Positions 19,013-26,149 of a stretch of DNA of 64,000 bases are shown one piece after another. The stretch spans positions 17,378 to 81,377 of the forward strand of contig NZ_BRVP01000018.1 of NCBI RefSeq assembly GCF_027924145.1, given 5' to 3'. Origin of the DNA: Neptunitalea chrysea. Lineage in GTDB: Bacteria > Bacteroidota > Bacteroidia > Flavobacteriales > Flavobacteriaceae. The notes beneath the pieces were generated by a model. The model made no database searches. It worked only from the letters and a program-made list of their open reading frames with translations, and was not told where the DNA came from. Numbering within the stretch: the stretch's first letter is position 1; every line of letters starts with the position of its first letter. The translations under genes were made by a program, and so were the position numbers.

Positions 19013-19461
19013 TGCATAAAATTATGATAAAGAAAAATCTTAAATTATTCTTCTTTTTGCTATTCATAGTATTCATACTCATTTGCTTTACTGTTAATAA
19101 GAAAGCTTTGGATTTACCAGGTATTTATGTAAGCAAGAAACCTAGTTTGGGAGAAAAAATGTCTATTATGTATTCTAAGGGATATTATAATTTTGTCTAT
19201 ACTCCTGAAGAGAATGATACGCTAACGATAGAAGAGAACGGAAAATTTAAATATTCTTCGGATTTTTGTAAAGTAGGACTTAAAGGTTATGATGGTGATT
19301 GGGAATTAAGAAGTGATAGTTTGTTTTTAGATTTTTCGTATAAAACTCATAATTCTAGAATTTTTATTAGTCAAGGAAATTTACTTTATACAATCGAAGA
19401 TTTTAGTCTGTCCGGTAGCAATGAAACAATGAAATGTATAACACTACTAGAGAAAAGGTGA
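19012..19461 (+). CDS. Small exported or membrane-anchored protein
   Basis: 149 residues. The start at 19012 overlaps the upstream stop (TAATG); a second ATG at 19024 gives MIKKNLKLFFFLLFIVFILI, a strongly hydrophobic N-terminal anchor. The remaining 110 residues contain LPGIYVSKKP and LTIEENGKFKYSS...GYDGDWELRSDSL, a pattern of small lipocalin-like or copper-resistance-like beta proteins that respond to ligand or stress. No definite family. It is co-transcribed with the Cys-rich lipoprotein and ends in a strong terminator. Confidence 0.6.
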   Translation: MHKIMIKKNLKLFFFLLFIVFILICFTVNKKALDLPGIYVSKKPSLGEKMSIMYSKGYYNFVYTPEENDTLTIEENGKFKYSSDFCKVGLKGYDGDWELRSDSLFLDFSYKTHNSRIFISQGNLLYTIEDFSLSGSNETMKCITLLEKR

Positions 19462-19481
19462 TTATAAAGATTTGATAGAAG

Positions 19482-19506
19482 GGAGAGTTTAATACTCTCC
19501 TTTTTT
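19482..19506 (+). terminator. Rho-independent terminator
   Basis: GGAGAGT (19482-19488) pairs with ACTCTCC (19494-19500) around a 5-base loop and is followed by six T residues. Confidence 0.85.
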
Positions 19507-19650
19507 ATCTAAAATCGTCAACCTATTTAGGGCGACTCAAATTTTTTATTTAATAGGTTAATTTATAATTTATGTATCAATATTAACCTAAAGATGTTGT
19601 TTTGAAAATGAGGATAATTAATTCATTTAAAATTGTTATTGTATATCCGT

Positions 19651-20117
19651 TTAATGTCCATTAGCTGTAACGCTTGCCATGACTAGCCTATCGAAGATTC
19701 TATCGCCAAAATATCTTCTGTTGAGCTTATAAACGAACTCATTGAGATATAACTGTAGGTATTTAGCCTTTATTTTGTGGTATGTTCCTGCAAAATTCCG
19801 TTTTGCATTGCCGATAGCTATATGTACCCACTTTAAAGTATCTTTGGTGGTTTGAGGGCTGGACTTTTCACTGATGTGAATCTCCACATAATCCGCAATG
19901 TCTACATAAGATGTGCTGTCATCCGTAAAAACAATAGAACCTTCATTTTCAATGGCTTTTTGCAAAGCATCGTCCACTCCTGCTGCTTTATGGTTACCAA
20001 GTACTTTAGCCTTAAAATACCTGCATTGTCGCTCTACTTTTCCGGTAGCTACATCTTCCAATACCGTACTCTCGGCCATAATCATTACATTTGATTTGGT
20101 CTTGCTTCCACGTCCTG
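19651..20117 (-). mobile_element. IS1595-family transposase fragment (C-terminal half)
   Basis: On the minus strand the frame from about 20117 to the stop at 19651 reads RGSKTKSNVMIMAESTVLED, then VFTDDSTSYVDIADYVE, KWVHIAIGNAKRNFAGTYH and LYLNEFVYKLNRRYF. These are the C-terminal blocks of ISXO2/IS1595 DDE transposases, including the second Asp (TDDSTSY) and the NEFVYKLNRR tail. The N-terminal zinc ribbon and the first catalytic Asp are missing. Homology stops at about 20113-20117, exactly where zinc-protease sequence starts on the other strand, so the fragment replaced the front of that gene. Confidence 0.85.
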
Positions 20118-20663
20118 CTTATTGCACATGAGGTAGGGCATGCGTTCGGTTTAAGACATACATTTGAATATAATCAGACGGCTATTGATGAAGATTACCA
20201 AAAAGCAATTCAAAAATTAGAAAATGATAAAAAGGAACAGCTCTCGTCTAAGAAAAAAAATGTAGATGGCAAGAAAAACAATTTGAAAGCAATATTATAT
20301 GATAGATTAGAAAAAGAATTCATAGACGCAAAAAATAATTTTAAATTCGTCAAGAATAGTAGCCTTTCGGATATTGATAGAATTATTTCAACAGATTATA
20401 AAAACAGGAAAATTGATTTTGAAAATCAAGGACGTGAAAAGGCTGTATTAACAAATGAACAGAAAGAGCTTAAGTTTAAAAATATGAGAGAGGCTCTTGA
20501 TAATAAAAGACTAAGAGAATTAGAAAAAACTTTAAACCTTGAGCAGAGTTCAACTGAAGAAAATTTTATGGATTATAAACTTGGCCAACGCAAAAGCTTT
20601 TGGTATTGGCAATGGATTGAAATGCATTGCAATAAACAACCATTAAAAGAACATATATTATGA
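20091..20663 (+). pseudogene. 5'-truncated zinc metalloprotease domain, possible C-terminal toxin
   Basis: The open frame starts at 20091 inside IS1595 sequence, so the first dozen residues are not native. From residue 11 it reads LIAHEVGHAFGLRHTFEY, a full metzincin HExGHxxGLxH motif. A charged, Lys/Glu-rich region (about 30-150, likely coiled coil) follows, then ENFMDYK (Met-turn-like NxMDY) and SFWYWQWIEMH, an ending known from Bacteroidetes proteases and toxin metallopeptidase domains. The pro-region, or the carrier part of a polymorphic toxin, is lost. The downstream lipoprotein gene overlaps by 4 bases (ATGA), which fits a toxin-immunity pair, though this is inference. Confidence 0.65.
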
Positions 20664-21472
20664 ACAATAAAATAATCGGATTAATATCAATTTGCTTAAT
20701 TCTTATTTCGTGCAATTCTGTAAAACAAATATCAAAAAATAATAGCACAAAAATTCTTTTTAAAAACATTAATGAAGATGTTGAGGAATTTGACGGATGT
20801 GAAGTTACGGTTTATAGAAGTTTGAATACAGATAGTCTACTTAATGGTAAGTATCAAATTTGTTACAAAAAAAGGAAAACAATATTCGCCAATTTTTTAG
20901 ACGGAAAATTAAACGGATTAGTTGAAACATATGAAAAGAGGGAGTTGATACATATTTGCGAATATAAAGATGGCTTAAAGAATGGCTTACAAGTGAATTA
21001 TTACAAGTCTTATTCTTCTAATGAAAAAAAAGAAACTGTACATAAAACAATTACCAGTTATAGAAATGGTTTGATAAATGGGATACAGAAATGGTATTTT
21101 GATAATGTTTTAACTATAACGCAGGCTTATTCAAACGGTATTCAAGAGGGTAAAAGCTATTTTTTTGATAATAAGGGGGACACTCTCGATATAATGACAT
21201 TTTCCCCTATTAAACCATTAGAAGGTAAATACAGAGTAGTAAACCATAAAGAGTATGATGATTCCTACCCTTTTAGAGGTAGTATTGAAGTTATCTCTAA
21301 AAATGAAACTATAAATGAACTTAGTCTTTTTCTTTCAGTTGATCCAGGAGTAGACAATTGCTGTAGGGAGAAGTTAAAAGGAGCATATTTATTTTTAACT
21401 ATCTCAGGTGATTTTGTTTTCTGTTTTAATGCTTCTTCTAGTATTCCTGACGATGTCTTTAAACTTGACTAA
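20660..21472 (+). CDS. MORN-repeat lipoprotein (YwqK-type antitoxin family)
   Basis: 270 residues. Lipoprotein signal (lipobox ILISC at residues 15-19). Four MORN_2-type repeats follow: NFLDGKLNGLVETYEK, EYKDGLKNGLQVNYYK, SYRNGLINGIQKWYF and AYSNGIQEGKSYFF (about residues 75-175). The C-terminal 90 residues form a different domain with a DNCC motif. Proteins of this type are annotated as YwqK-family antitoxins in Bacteroidetes, usually beside toxin genes. The start overlaps the protease stop, so the two were translated together. Immunity is a guess; other MORN lipoproteins are structural. Confidence 0.75.
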   Translation: MNNKIIGLISICLILISCNSVKQISKNNSTKILFKNINEDVEEFDGCEVTVYRSLNTDSLLNGKYQICYKKRKTIFANFLDGKLNGLVETYEKRELIHICEYKDGLKNGLQVNYYKSYSSNEKKETVHKTITSYRNGLINGIQKWYFDNVLTITQAYSNGIQEGKSYFFDNKGDTLDIMTFSPIKPLEGKYRVVNHKEYDDSYPFRGSIEVISKNETINELSLFLSVDPGVDNCCREKLKGAYLFLTISGDFVFCFNASSSIPDDVFKLD

Positions 21473-21510
21473 AAAAATTTATTATAAATACTCTGAAAAT
21501 GGCAGGCATT

Positions 21511-21584
21511 TAGGAAGTAGTTAAGTTGGTTAGAGCTCTTGGCTGGCAGTCAAGAGGTCGTGGGTTCGACTCCCATCTTCTCCA
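21511..21584 (+). pseudogene. Degenerate tRNA-Ala (GGC) copy
   Basis: 74 bases aligning without gaps to the intact tRNA-Ala at 22780-22853. The last 42 bases, from the anticodon loop to the discriminator base, are identical, while the first 32 differ at nine positions. Mismatches at acceptor positions 1 and 2 and in the D-stem should prevent folding and processing. The sharp change at the anticodon loop is the point where tRNA-integrating elements often recombine. Confidence 0.88.
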
Positions 21585-21588
21585 TAGT

Positions 21589-21627
21589 ATACAAAACCTC
21601 TACACCTTGCGTATGGAGGTTTTGTAT
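21589..21627 (+). terminator. Terminator behind the tRNA-Ala pseudogene
   Basis: ATACAAAACCTC (21589-21600) pairs perfectly with GAGGTTTTGTAT (21616-21627) around a 15-base loop. Confidence 0.75.
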
Positions 21628-21630
21628 TTC

Positions 21631-21712
21631 AGGTACACCATTTTTTTAAAAAACTATCTTCTTTCTCTTTTCTGTTAATTTCTAATTTTAGAGATATGGA
21701 AAATAATTGACA
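21631..21712. repeat. Shared 3' flank of the two tRNA-Ala copies
   Basis: About 82 bp beginning AGGTACACCATTTTTTTAAA and ending GGAAAATAATT are clearly homologous to 22914-22992 behind the intact tRNA. Together with the tRNA and fic similarities this shows that a whole tRNA-flank-fic module was duplicated. Confidence 0.75.
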
Positions 21713-21715
21713 ACA

Positions 21716-21788
21716 TAAAACCGACCTCAATTTGAGTATAATTCATACTATTATACTTGAATTTGCATCAGAAACCGGAGAACTAAAC
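21716..21788 (+). pseudogene. Relic of a fic gene 5' end
   Basis: The stretch matches the start of the intact fic gene (about 23365-23452): CTCAATTTGAGTATAATTCA against CTCAGTTTGAGTATGATGCA, then a gap of roughly a dozen bases, then CTTGAATTTGCATCAGAAAC against the fic equivalent. A dispersed repeat starts at 21783 and no further fic sequence follows. The fic promoter and operators are absent from this copy. Confidence 0.8.
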
Positions 21789-21836
21789 CACTTCGGGGCA
21801 AGCTCACGAAGCATTTAATCTTAATTATGGAGTAAA
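21783..21836. repeat. Dispersed two-hairpin repeat, copy 2
   Basis: CTAAACCACTTCGGGGCAAG starts the element and GGAGTAAA ends it; it fits the family described at 8957-9010. It begins at the point where the fic relic breaks off, and is followed at 21840-21883 by a single degenerate copy of the unit repeated in tandem after rodA. Confidence 0.6.
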
Positions 21837-21975
21837 AGTAGCACGTGAGTCACTTGTGTGATGCTGAAACACCTCTAGCATGCATATTTTATGATAATTC
21901 ATAATACAGAATTGTTAGATTTCACCTCTTGAAAATTAAAAATAAAATACTACTTTTATTGAAAACTAGCCAATT

Positions 21976-22770
21976 ATGAAAAACATTCTGGTTCCCGTAG
22001 GTACTTCGCCTAATGCCGTGAAAACGTTGCAATATGCTATTGATTTTGCGACCGATTTTTACTGTGATGTGTATGTTATGCAAGCCTATACTGTATTTGC
22101 AACTATGGGTATGAACTCATCTCACGAGGCGGTGTCTAAAAGTAGTACCTACCAATTAGACGAGGTGATTTCAGCAATAGATACCAAAGATGTGCAAATA
22201 AAAAAACTCACCTTTGAAGGCGGCGTTTTAGAGGCGATACAGAAAATAGACCAAGAGCTTTGGGTAGATCTTATTGTAATTGAACCTAAAAGTATCGATA
22301 TACGAGACGAGGTGTACCTTGGTAAAACCACCGGTAGCATTATTAAACAAACCAATATACCTACTTTAATTGTGCCCGAAGATTACAAACACCACCCTAT
22401 TACGTCTATACTCACTGCGTTTAAATCGGGCATTGTAAAAAACCGTATTCAGTTGGTGCCGTTAAAGGAAGTAAAAGAAAAATACGATGCCACGGTTGAA
22501 CTGCTATTGGTAAAAACGCCTGGGTATGAAGAGGAAGATTTATTGGTAGATAGCGGACTTAAAGAACTAGGAAACGGTTTAACCACAGTAGAAAGTGCTA
22601 CTACTTTTCAGGGGATACTACAACACATTCAGCAACTTAACCCCGAAATGCTTTGCGTGTTTAGAAGAAAACGCGGATTTTTTAGCAAATTATTGGAAAA
22701 AAATGTAATATTGAAGCGTGAATTTCACTGCAGTATTCCGCTGTTGGTATTACCAGTGAAAAAGTACTAA
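21976..22770 (+). CDS. Universal stress protein, two UspA domains
   Basis: 264 residues. The N-terminal domain begins MKNILVPVGTSPNAVKTLQY, the beta1-alpha1 segment of UspA proteins, and contains LIVIEP near residue 98 and GSIIKQTNIPTLIVPE (about 122-137). The second, shorter half (about 145-264) repeats the fold less clearly and ends HCSIPLLVLPVKKY. The usual G-2x-G-9x-G-S/T ATP site is only partly visible (GKTTGSIIK). Cytoplasmic stress function is presumed. It lies between the broken and intact tRNA-Ala copies, so it may have been carried along when that segment was rearranged. Confidence 0.85.
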   Translation: MKNILVPVGTSPNAVKTLQYAIDFATDFYCDVYVMQAYTVFATMGMNSSHEAVSKSSTYQLDEVISAIDTKDVQIKKLTFEGGVLEAIQKIDQELWVDLIVIEPKSIDIRDEVYLGKTTGSIIKQTNIPTLIVPEDYKHHPITSILTAFKSGIVKNRIQLVPLKEVKEKYDATVELLLVKTPGYEEEDLLVDSGLKELGNGLTTVESATTFQGILQHIQQLNPEMLCVFRRKRGFFSKLLEKNVILKREFHCSIPLLVLPVKKY

Positions 22771-22779
22771 GAACTTATT

Positions 22780-22853
22780 GGGGATGTAGCTCAGCTGGCT
22801 AGAGCGCTTGACTGGCAGTCAAGAGGTCGTGGGTTCGACTCCCATCTTCTCCA
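22780..22853 (+). tRNA. tRNA-Ala (anticodon GGC)
   Basis: 74 bases. Acceptor GGGGATG pairs with CTTCTCC apart from one U-U mismatch. D-stem GCTC/GAGC, anticodon stem CTTGA/TCAAG with loop CTGGCAG (anticodon GGC, purine after it), and T-arm GTGGG/CCCAT around TTCGACT. The CCA end is not encoded. A terminator follows. A degenerate copy lies 1.27 kb upstream. Confidence 0.95.
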
Positions 22854-22864
22854 CCTTTATTATG

Positions 22865-22897
22865 AAGCACTTACATGTTTATTGTGAGTGCTTTTTT
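22865..22897 (+). terminator. Terminator behind tRNA-Ala
   Basis: AAGCACTTACA (22865-22875) pairs with TGTGAGTGCTT (22883-22893) with one wobble, followed by a T-run. Confidence 0.8.
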
Positions 22898-23099
22898 GTT
22901 TTAGGCACAACATAGGTACACTATTTTTTAAAAAATTATCTTCTTTCTATTCTCTATTAATTTCTATTTTAGATACATGGAAAATAATTTACACTCTCCT
23001 TCAGCTTATTTTAAGCATATTATAAAATACTCATAAATGAGTAAAACTTAATCAGATTTATTTGATTAAATTTAGTGTTCATGTCTCATAATAAGAAAT

Positions 23100-23267
23100 A
23101 TGATTCATGCAAAACAGGCTTTTTTTAGTCGTTTAAGAGACGGCTTTTAATCGCACCATATTGGAATTGAGACTTTTGATGCTAAGTATGGACCTAAAAA
23201 GGTAAATGAATTAAAGCCTTTAGGAACTTTAATTAAGAAACATGAAAACAAGAATACTTCTCTGTAA
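23100..23267 (+). pseudogene. Small ORF remnant with an internal stop
   Basis: From ATG 23100 the frame reads MIHAKQAFFSRLRDGF, a TAA at 23148-23150, then continues in frame with SHHIGIETFDAKYGPKKVNE and LKPLGTLIKKHE to a second stop at 23265. Both halves look like protein and keep frame, so this is probably a small gene with a nonsense change. I cannot name the family. It separates the shared tRNA flank from the fic operators. Confidence 0.4.
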
Positions 23268-23273
23268 TAGCAA

Positions 23274-23349
23274 ATGAGCCAATTAAACCTATTAATCGGC
23301 TCATTTTTTTATTATATTTGAGCCGATTAGCTAAAATAATCGGCTCATG
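23274..23349 (+). promoter_or_regulatory. Twin palindromic operators around the fic promoter
   Basis: Operator 1: ATGAGCCAATTA (23274-23285) and TAATCGGCTCAT (23293-23304), one mismatch. Operator 2: TGAGCCGATTA (23319-23329) and TAATCGGCTCA (23337-23347), perfect. Both have 7-base spacers and their centres are 44 bp apart. A perfect -7 box TATATTTG (23313-23320) lies between and overlaps operator 2. The fic ATG (23347) begins at the last base of operator 2, so a bound protein would cover the -7 box, the start of the RNA and the start codon. Confidence 0.85.
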
Positions 23350-24447
23350 ATGTACAACTGGCAATATAAAAACTGGCCTCAGTTTGAGTATGATGCATCA
23401 GCCATAGATGCTATTGTACTTGAATTTGCAGCGGAAACCGGAGAAGTAAAGGGTATTATAGATTCCTTACCATCCGATTTTCAGCAGGAAACTGTATTGC
23501 AGTTTATGATAGATGAGGCGATAAAGACTTCTGAAATTGAGGGGGAATATTACAGCCGTAAAGATGTAATGTCGTCTATTAAGAATCGTTTGGGAATGGG
23601 TGAAACCACTCAAATTAGAGACATCAATGCCAAAGGTATTGCCGAACTTATGGTAAAAGTTCGTGAGCATTTTGCCACTCCACTAACGGAAGGATTGCTT
23701 AAAGATTGGCATGGGGTATTATTTGCGAAATCTAGAGCTATACATGGAGGTGCTTACCGAATTGGAGATGAACCCATGGTTATTGTTTCCGGCGGCTACG
23801 GTAAAGAAGTAGTGCATTATGAAGCACCACCTTCTAAAGGTATTCCAATTGAAATGGAACAATTTGTAGCTTGGTATACAAGTTTTACTACTTCTCCAAA
23901 TAATATAAAAGCAGCACTGATAAAAACTGCCATAGCGCATTTGTATTTTGAAAGTATACATCCGTTTGAAGATGGTAACGGACGTATTGGTAGAGCCATT
24001 GCTGACAAATGTTTATCGGAATCTTTAGGCCGACCTTTAGCAATTAGTCTGTCTACAACCATAGAGCAAAATAATAAAGCCTATTATGATGCTTTACAAT
24101 TGGCGCAACAGTCTTTAGAAATTACCGACTGGATTGTATACTTCTGTGAAACTATGTTAGCGGCACAGCAGTATGCGAAACAATTGATTCGATTTACACT
24201 AAGTAAAGCAAAATTTTTAGATGTTCACAGAGACCAATTGAATGAGCGCCAACTAAAAGTAGTGCTTAAAATGCTAGACAAAAGAATAGAAGGTTTTGAA
24301 GGAGGTATGACTGCCAAAAAGTACATGGCAATTACCAAAACCTCTAAAGCAACCGCCACCCGTGATTTACAAGATTTAGTAGATAAAGAAGTGTTTACTT
24401 CTATAGGAGCCGGTAGGGGTGTTAGGTATGAGTTAGTGATTGATTAG
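23347..24447 (+). CDS. Fic-family AMP transferase with DUF4172 and C-terminal winged helix
   Basis: 366 residues. An N-terminal DUF4172-like domain (about 1-90, opening MMYNWQYKNWPQFEYD) is followed by the Fic core with HPFEDGNGRIGR at 205-216, the complete HPFxxGN motif that transfers AMP from ATP to a hydroxyl on a target protein. TSEIEG at 61-66 fits the inhibitory (S/T)xxxE(G/N) helix motif, so the enzyme is probably autoinhibited from its N-terminal side. The C-terminus (about 295-366) is a winged helix (TAKKYMAITKTSKATATRDL) that could bind the two palindromes at its own promoter. Two adjacent ATGs (23347, 23350) are possible. It acts in the cytoplasm; target unknown. Confidence 0.9.
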   Translation: MMYNWQYKNWPQFEYDASAIDAIVLEFAAETGEVKGIIDSLPSDFQQETVLQFMIDEAIKTSEIEGEYYSRKDVMSSIKNRLGMGETTQIRDINAKGIAELMVKVREHFATPLTEGLLKDWHGVLFAKSRAIHGGAYRIGDEPMVIVSGGYGKEVVHYEAPPSKGIPIEMEQFVAWYTSFTTSPNNIKAALIKTAIAHLYFESIHPFEDGNGRIGRAIADKCLSESLGRPLAISLSTTIEQNNKAYYDALQLAQQSLEITDWIVYFCETMLAAQQYAKQLIRFTLSKAKFLDVHRDQLNERQLKVVLKMLDKRIEGFEGGMTAKKYMAITKTSKATATRDLQDLVDKEVFTSIGAGRGVRYELVID

Positions 24448-24519
24448 GCAGCAATTACAGTTGTTATAGCTCTTCTTTTAATAGTCAACTTTAAAATAGT
24501 ACTACTGCTAAAAACAACA

Positions 24520-24539
24520 AAGTCGCTCTAAAGCGACTT
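24520..24539. terminator. Weak hairpin after fic
   Basis: AAGTCGCT and AGCGACTT pair around CTAA. No T-run follows, so termination is uncertain. Confidence 0.4.
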
Positions 24540-24592
24540 GTATAATTGATCTTTTGCCGTTATTCAGGTGTTGTGCAACGGTTACCATTGTT

Positions 24593-26020
24593 CTACGCAG
24601 TTTTTTCTTTTTTAATTTTATACTTTACTTTATTTATCAATTCTTGATACTCTGCTAAACTCATTTTATTTTGGATTACATCATAAGCGTTTAATTTCCC
24701 TTTAAGTTCATTAATAATAGAAGTCTTTTTTGTGATTAGGAATTTACCTTTTAAGAATCTACCAATTTCTCTCAAATTATCATTTTCTTCCTGATGGAAA
24801 TTTCCTTTATCATCCATATATATTCGTTCTTCGTTTTCGTAAACTCTTTTATTAAATAACGGTTCAATTTCATCACACTCTAAGATAAAGTAACTAAAAT
24901 CTAAATCTCCAATTGATTCGAAATAAAGCGCTTTAGGTTTTAAGAAAATGTCATTTTCAATGAATAAATAATCTTGTTTAATCTCGATTTTATTAAAATC
25001 ATTGCCACCACTTTTTGGGTAAAAGCAATGATTTAAATTGTCATATGATTCAAATATTATTTTTAAAACATTATAAATCTCCTTCAAGTCATTCCATTGA
25101 CAACACAATGGAATTGAAACAGGAAAAATTCTAGTCAGTGCATCTTCCCACTCATATGGATTCCTCTCGTAATAATCATCATTGCTAGAATGCCAATATC
25201 TGAATTTTTCATTGAACTCTGAAGCTGTAGGTCTTTTTTGAGGGTCGTTATCTGTGGATTGTTCAAGAAGTCTATTTAATAACACAATTGAAAAATAATA
25301 CCAATCTCCGATGTAATGCATTTTATTGATATTCACTTCTACAAAATTATCGATTGATATATTGCTATTTGAAATATACTGACCATCAAAGCCCAACCAT
25401 TGTTCAGTTAAAATCATCCAAACAGTTTTTGCAAAAGAGTATATATCAGCTCTTTTAAATTCTGCGACAGACGAAATCCTTTTCATTTCTGGTGCTATTG
25501 TCCACCTTGGCCCGATAGATTCGTTTAATGCAGAAACCTTTTTTTCTTGGGAAAATTAGCTAATCTAAAATCTGAAAATACAGGTTTTCCGTCTATAATT
25601 AAAATATTATCAGGCTTTATGTCTCTATGGGTTATATCTTGTGAATGTAGATATTCAATAGCATCACAAAGTTCAAATATGATTTCAAATACTTCTTCTA
25701 TTGTAGCAGTTTTGATAAATTCTTTGAAAGGGATGCCAATTGGCATTATATAGTATGGATAATCGTCTTTATTTAATTCCGTTGGAAAGTGATGTTCAAT
25801 AATTTCAATTATCCCTTTTTTCTTTTTTAAACTGTTTAAAACTTCTATTTCACTTTTAAATCTTTCGTATTTTTTTTGATTTGATATTTTTTTAAACTTT
25901 TTTAGCAAAAAAATTACCTTCAGCATCTTCTACTTTGTAAACTATACCGTTACCACCTTTTCCAAGTTTTTTTTTTGATTTGATATTTCTTTTTTTCCAA
26001 GTTTTGTGTGGTTTTTCAAA
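24593..26020 (-). pseudogene. Serine/threonine protein kinase broken by two frameshifts
   Basis: Three reading-frame pieces on the minus strand make one kinase. Piece 1 (about 26020-25895): KLGKGGNGIVYKVEDAEG, the glycine-rich loop, and FFAKKV with the ATP-binding Lys. Piece 2 (to about 25540): EVLNSL, HRDIKPDNILI catalytic loop, then SDFRLANF where DFG should stand. Piece 3 (to 24593): IGPRWTIAPEM with the APE motif, RADIYSFAKTVWMIL and a 200-residue C-terminal region. Each frame change fits loss of one base in or beside a homopolymer (near 25895 and 25540). The DFG glycine is Arg, which should disable Mg binding even without the frameshifts. No start ATG was found. Confidence 0.85.
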
Positions 26021-26149
26021 TTGCGTAGAACGGTAAATTGTATGAATAGTGGCAGATTTCGGGCTTCTTTCCTGTCAAACCGCTACAAAGATTGAGCGGG
26101 GTATAAACATTGATATTTAGCACTTTGCCTGCCATTACTTATACAAAAT

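Noticed and set aside
21511..21584. Second functional tRNA-Ala
   Set aside because: Acceptor positions 1 and 2 and the D-stem do not pair.
21511..22853. Classical attL/attR pair with the universal stress protein gene as cargo
   Set aside because: An element entering at a tRNA 3' end should lie downstream of the intact tRNA; here the second copy is upstream and its 5' half is also tRNA-derived, so duplication of the module fits better.
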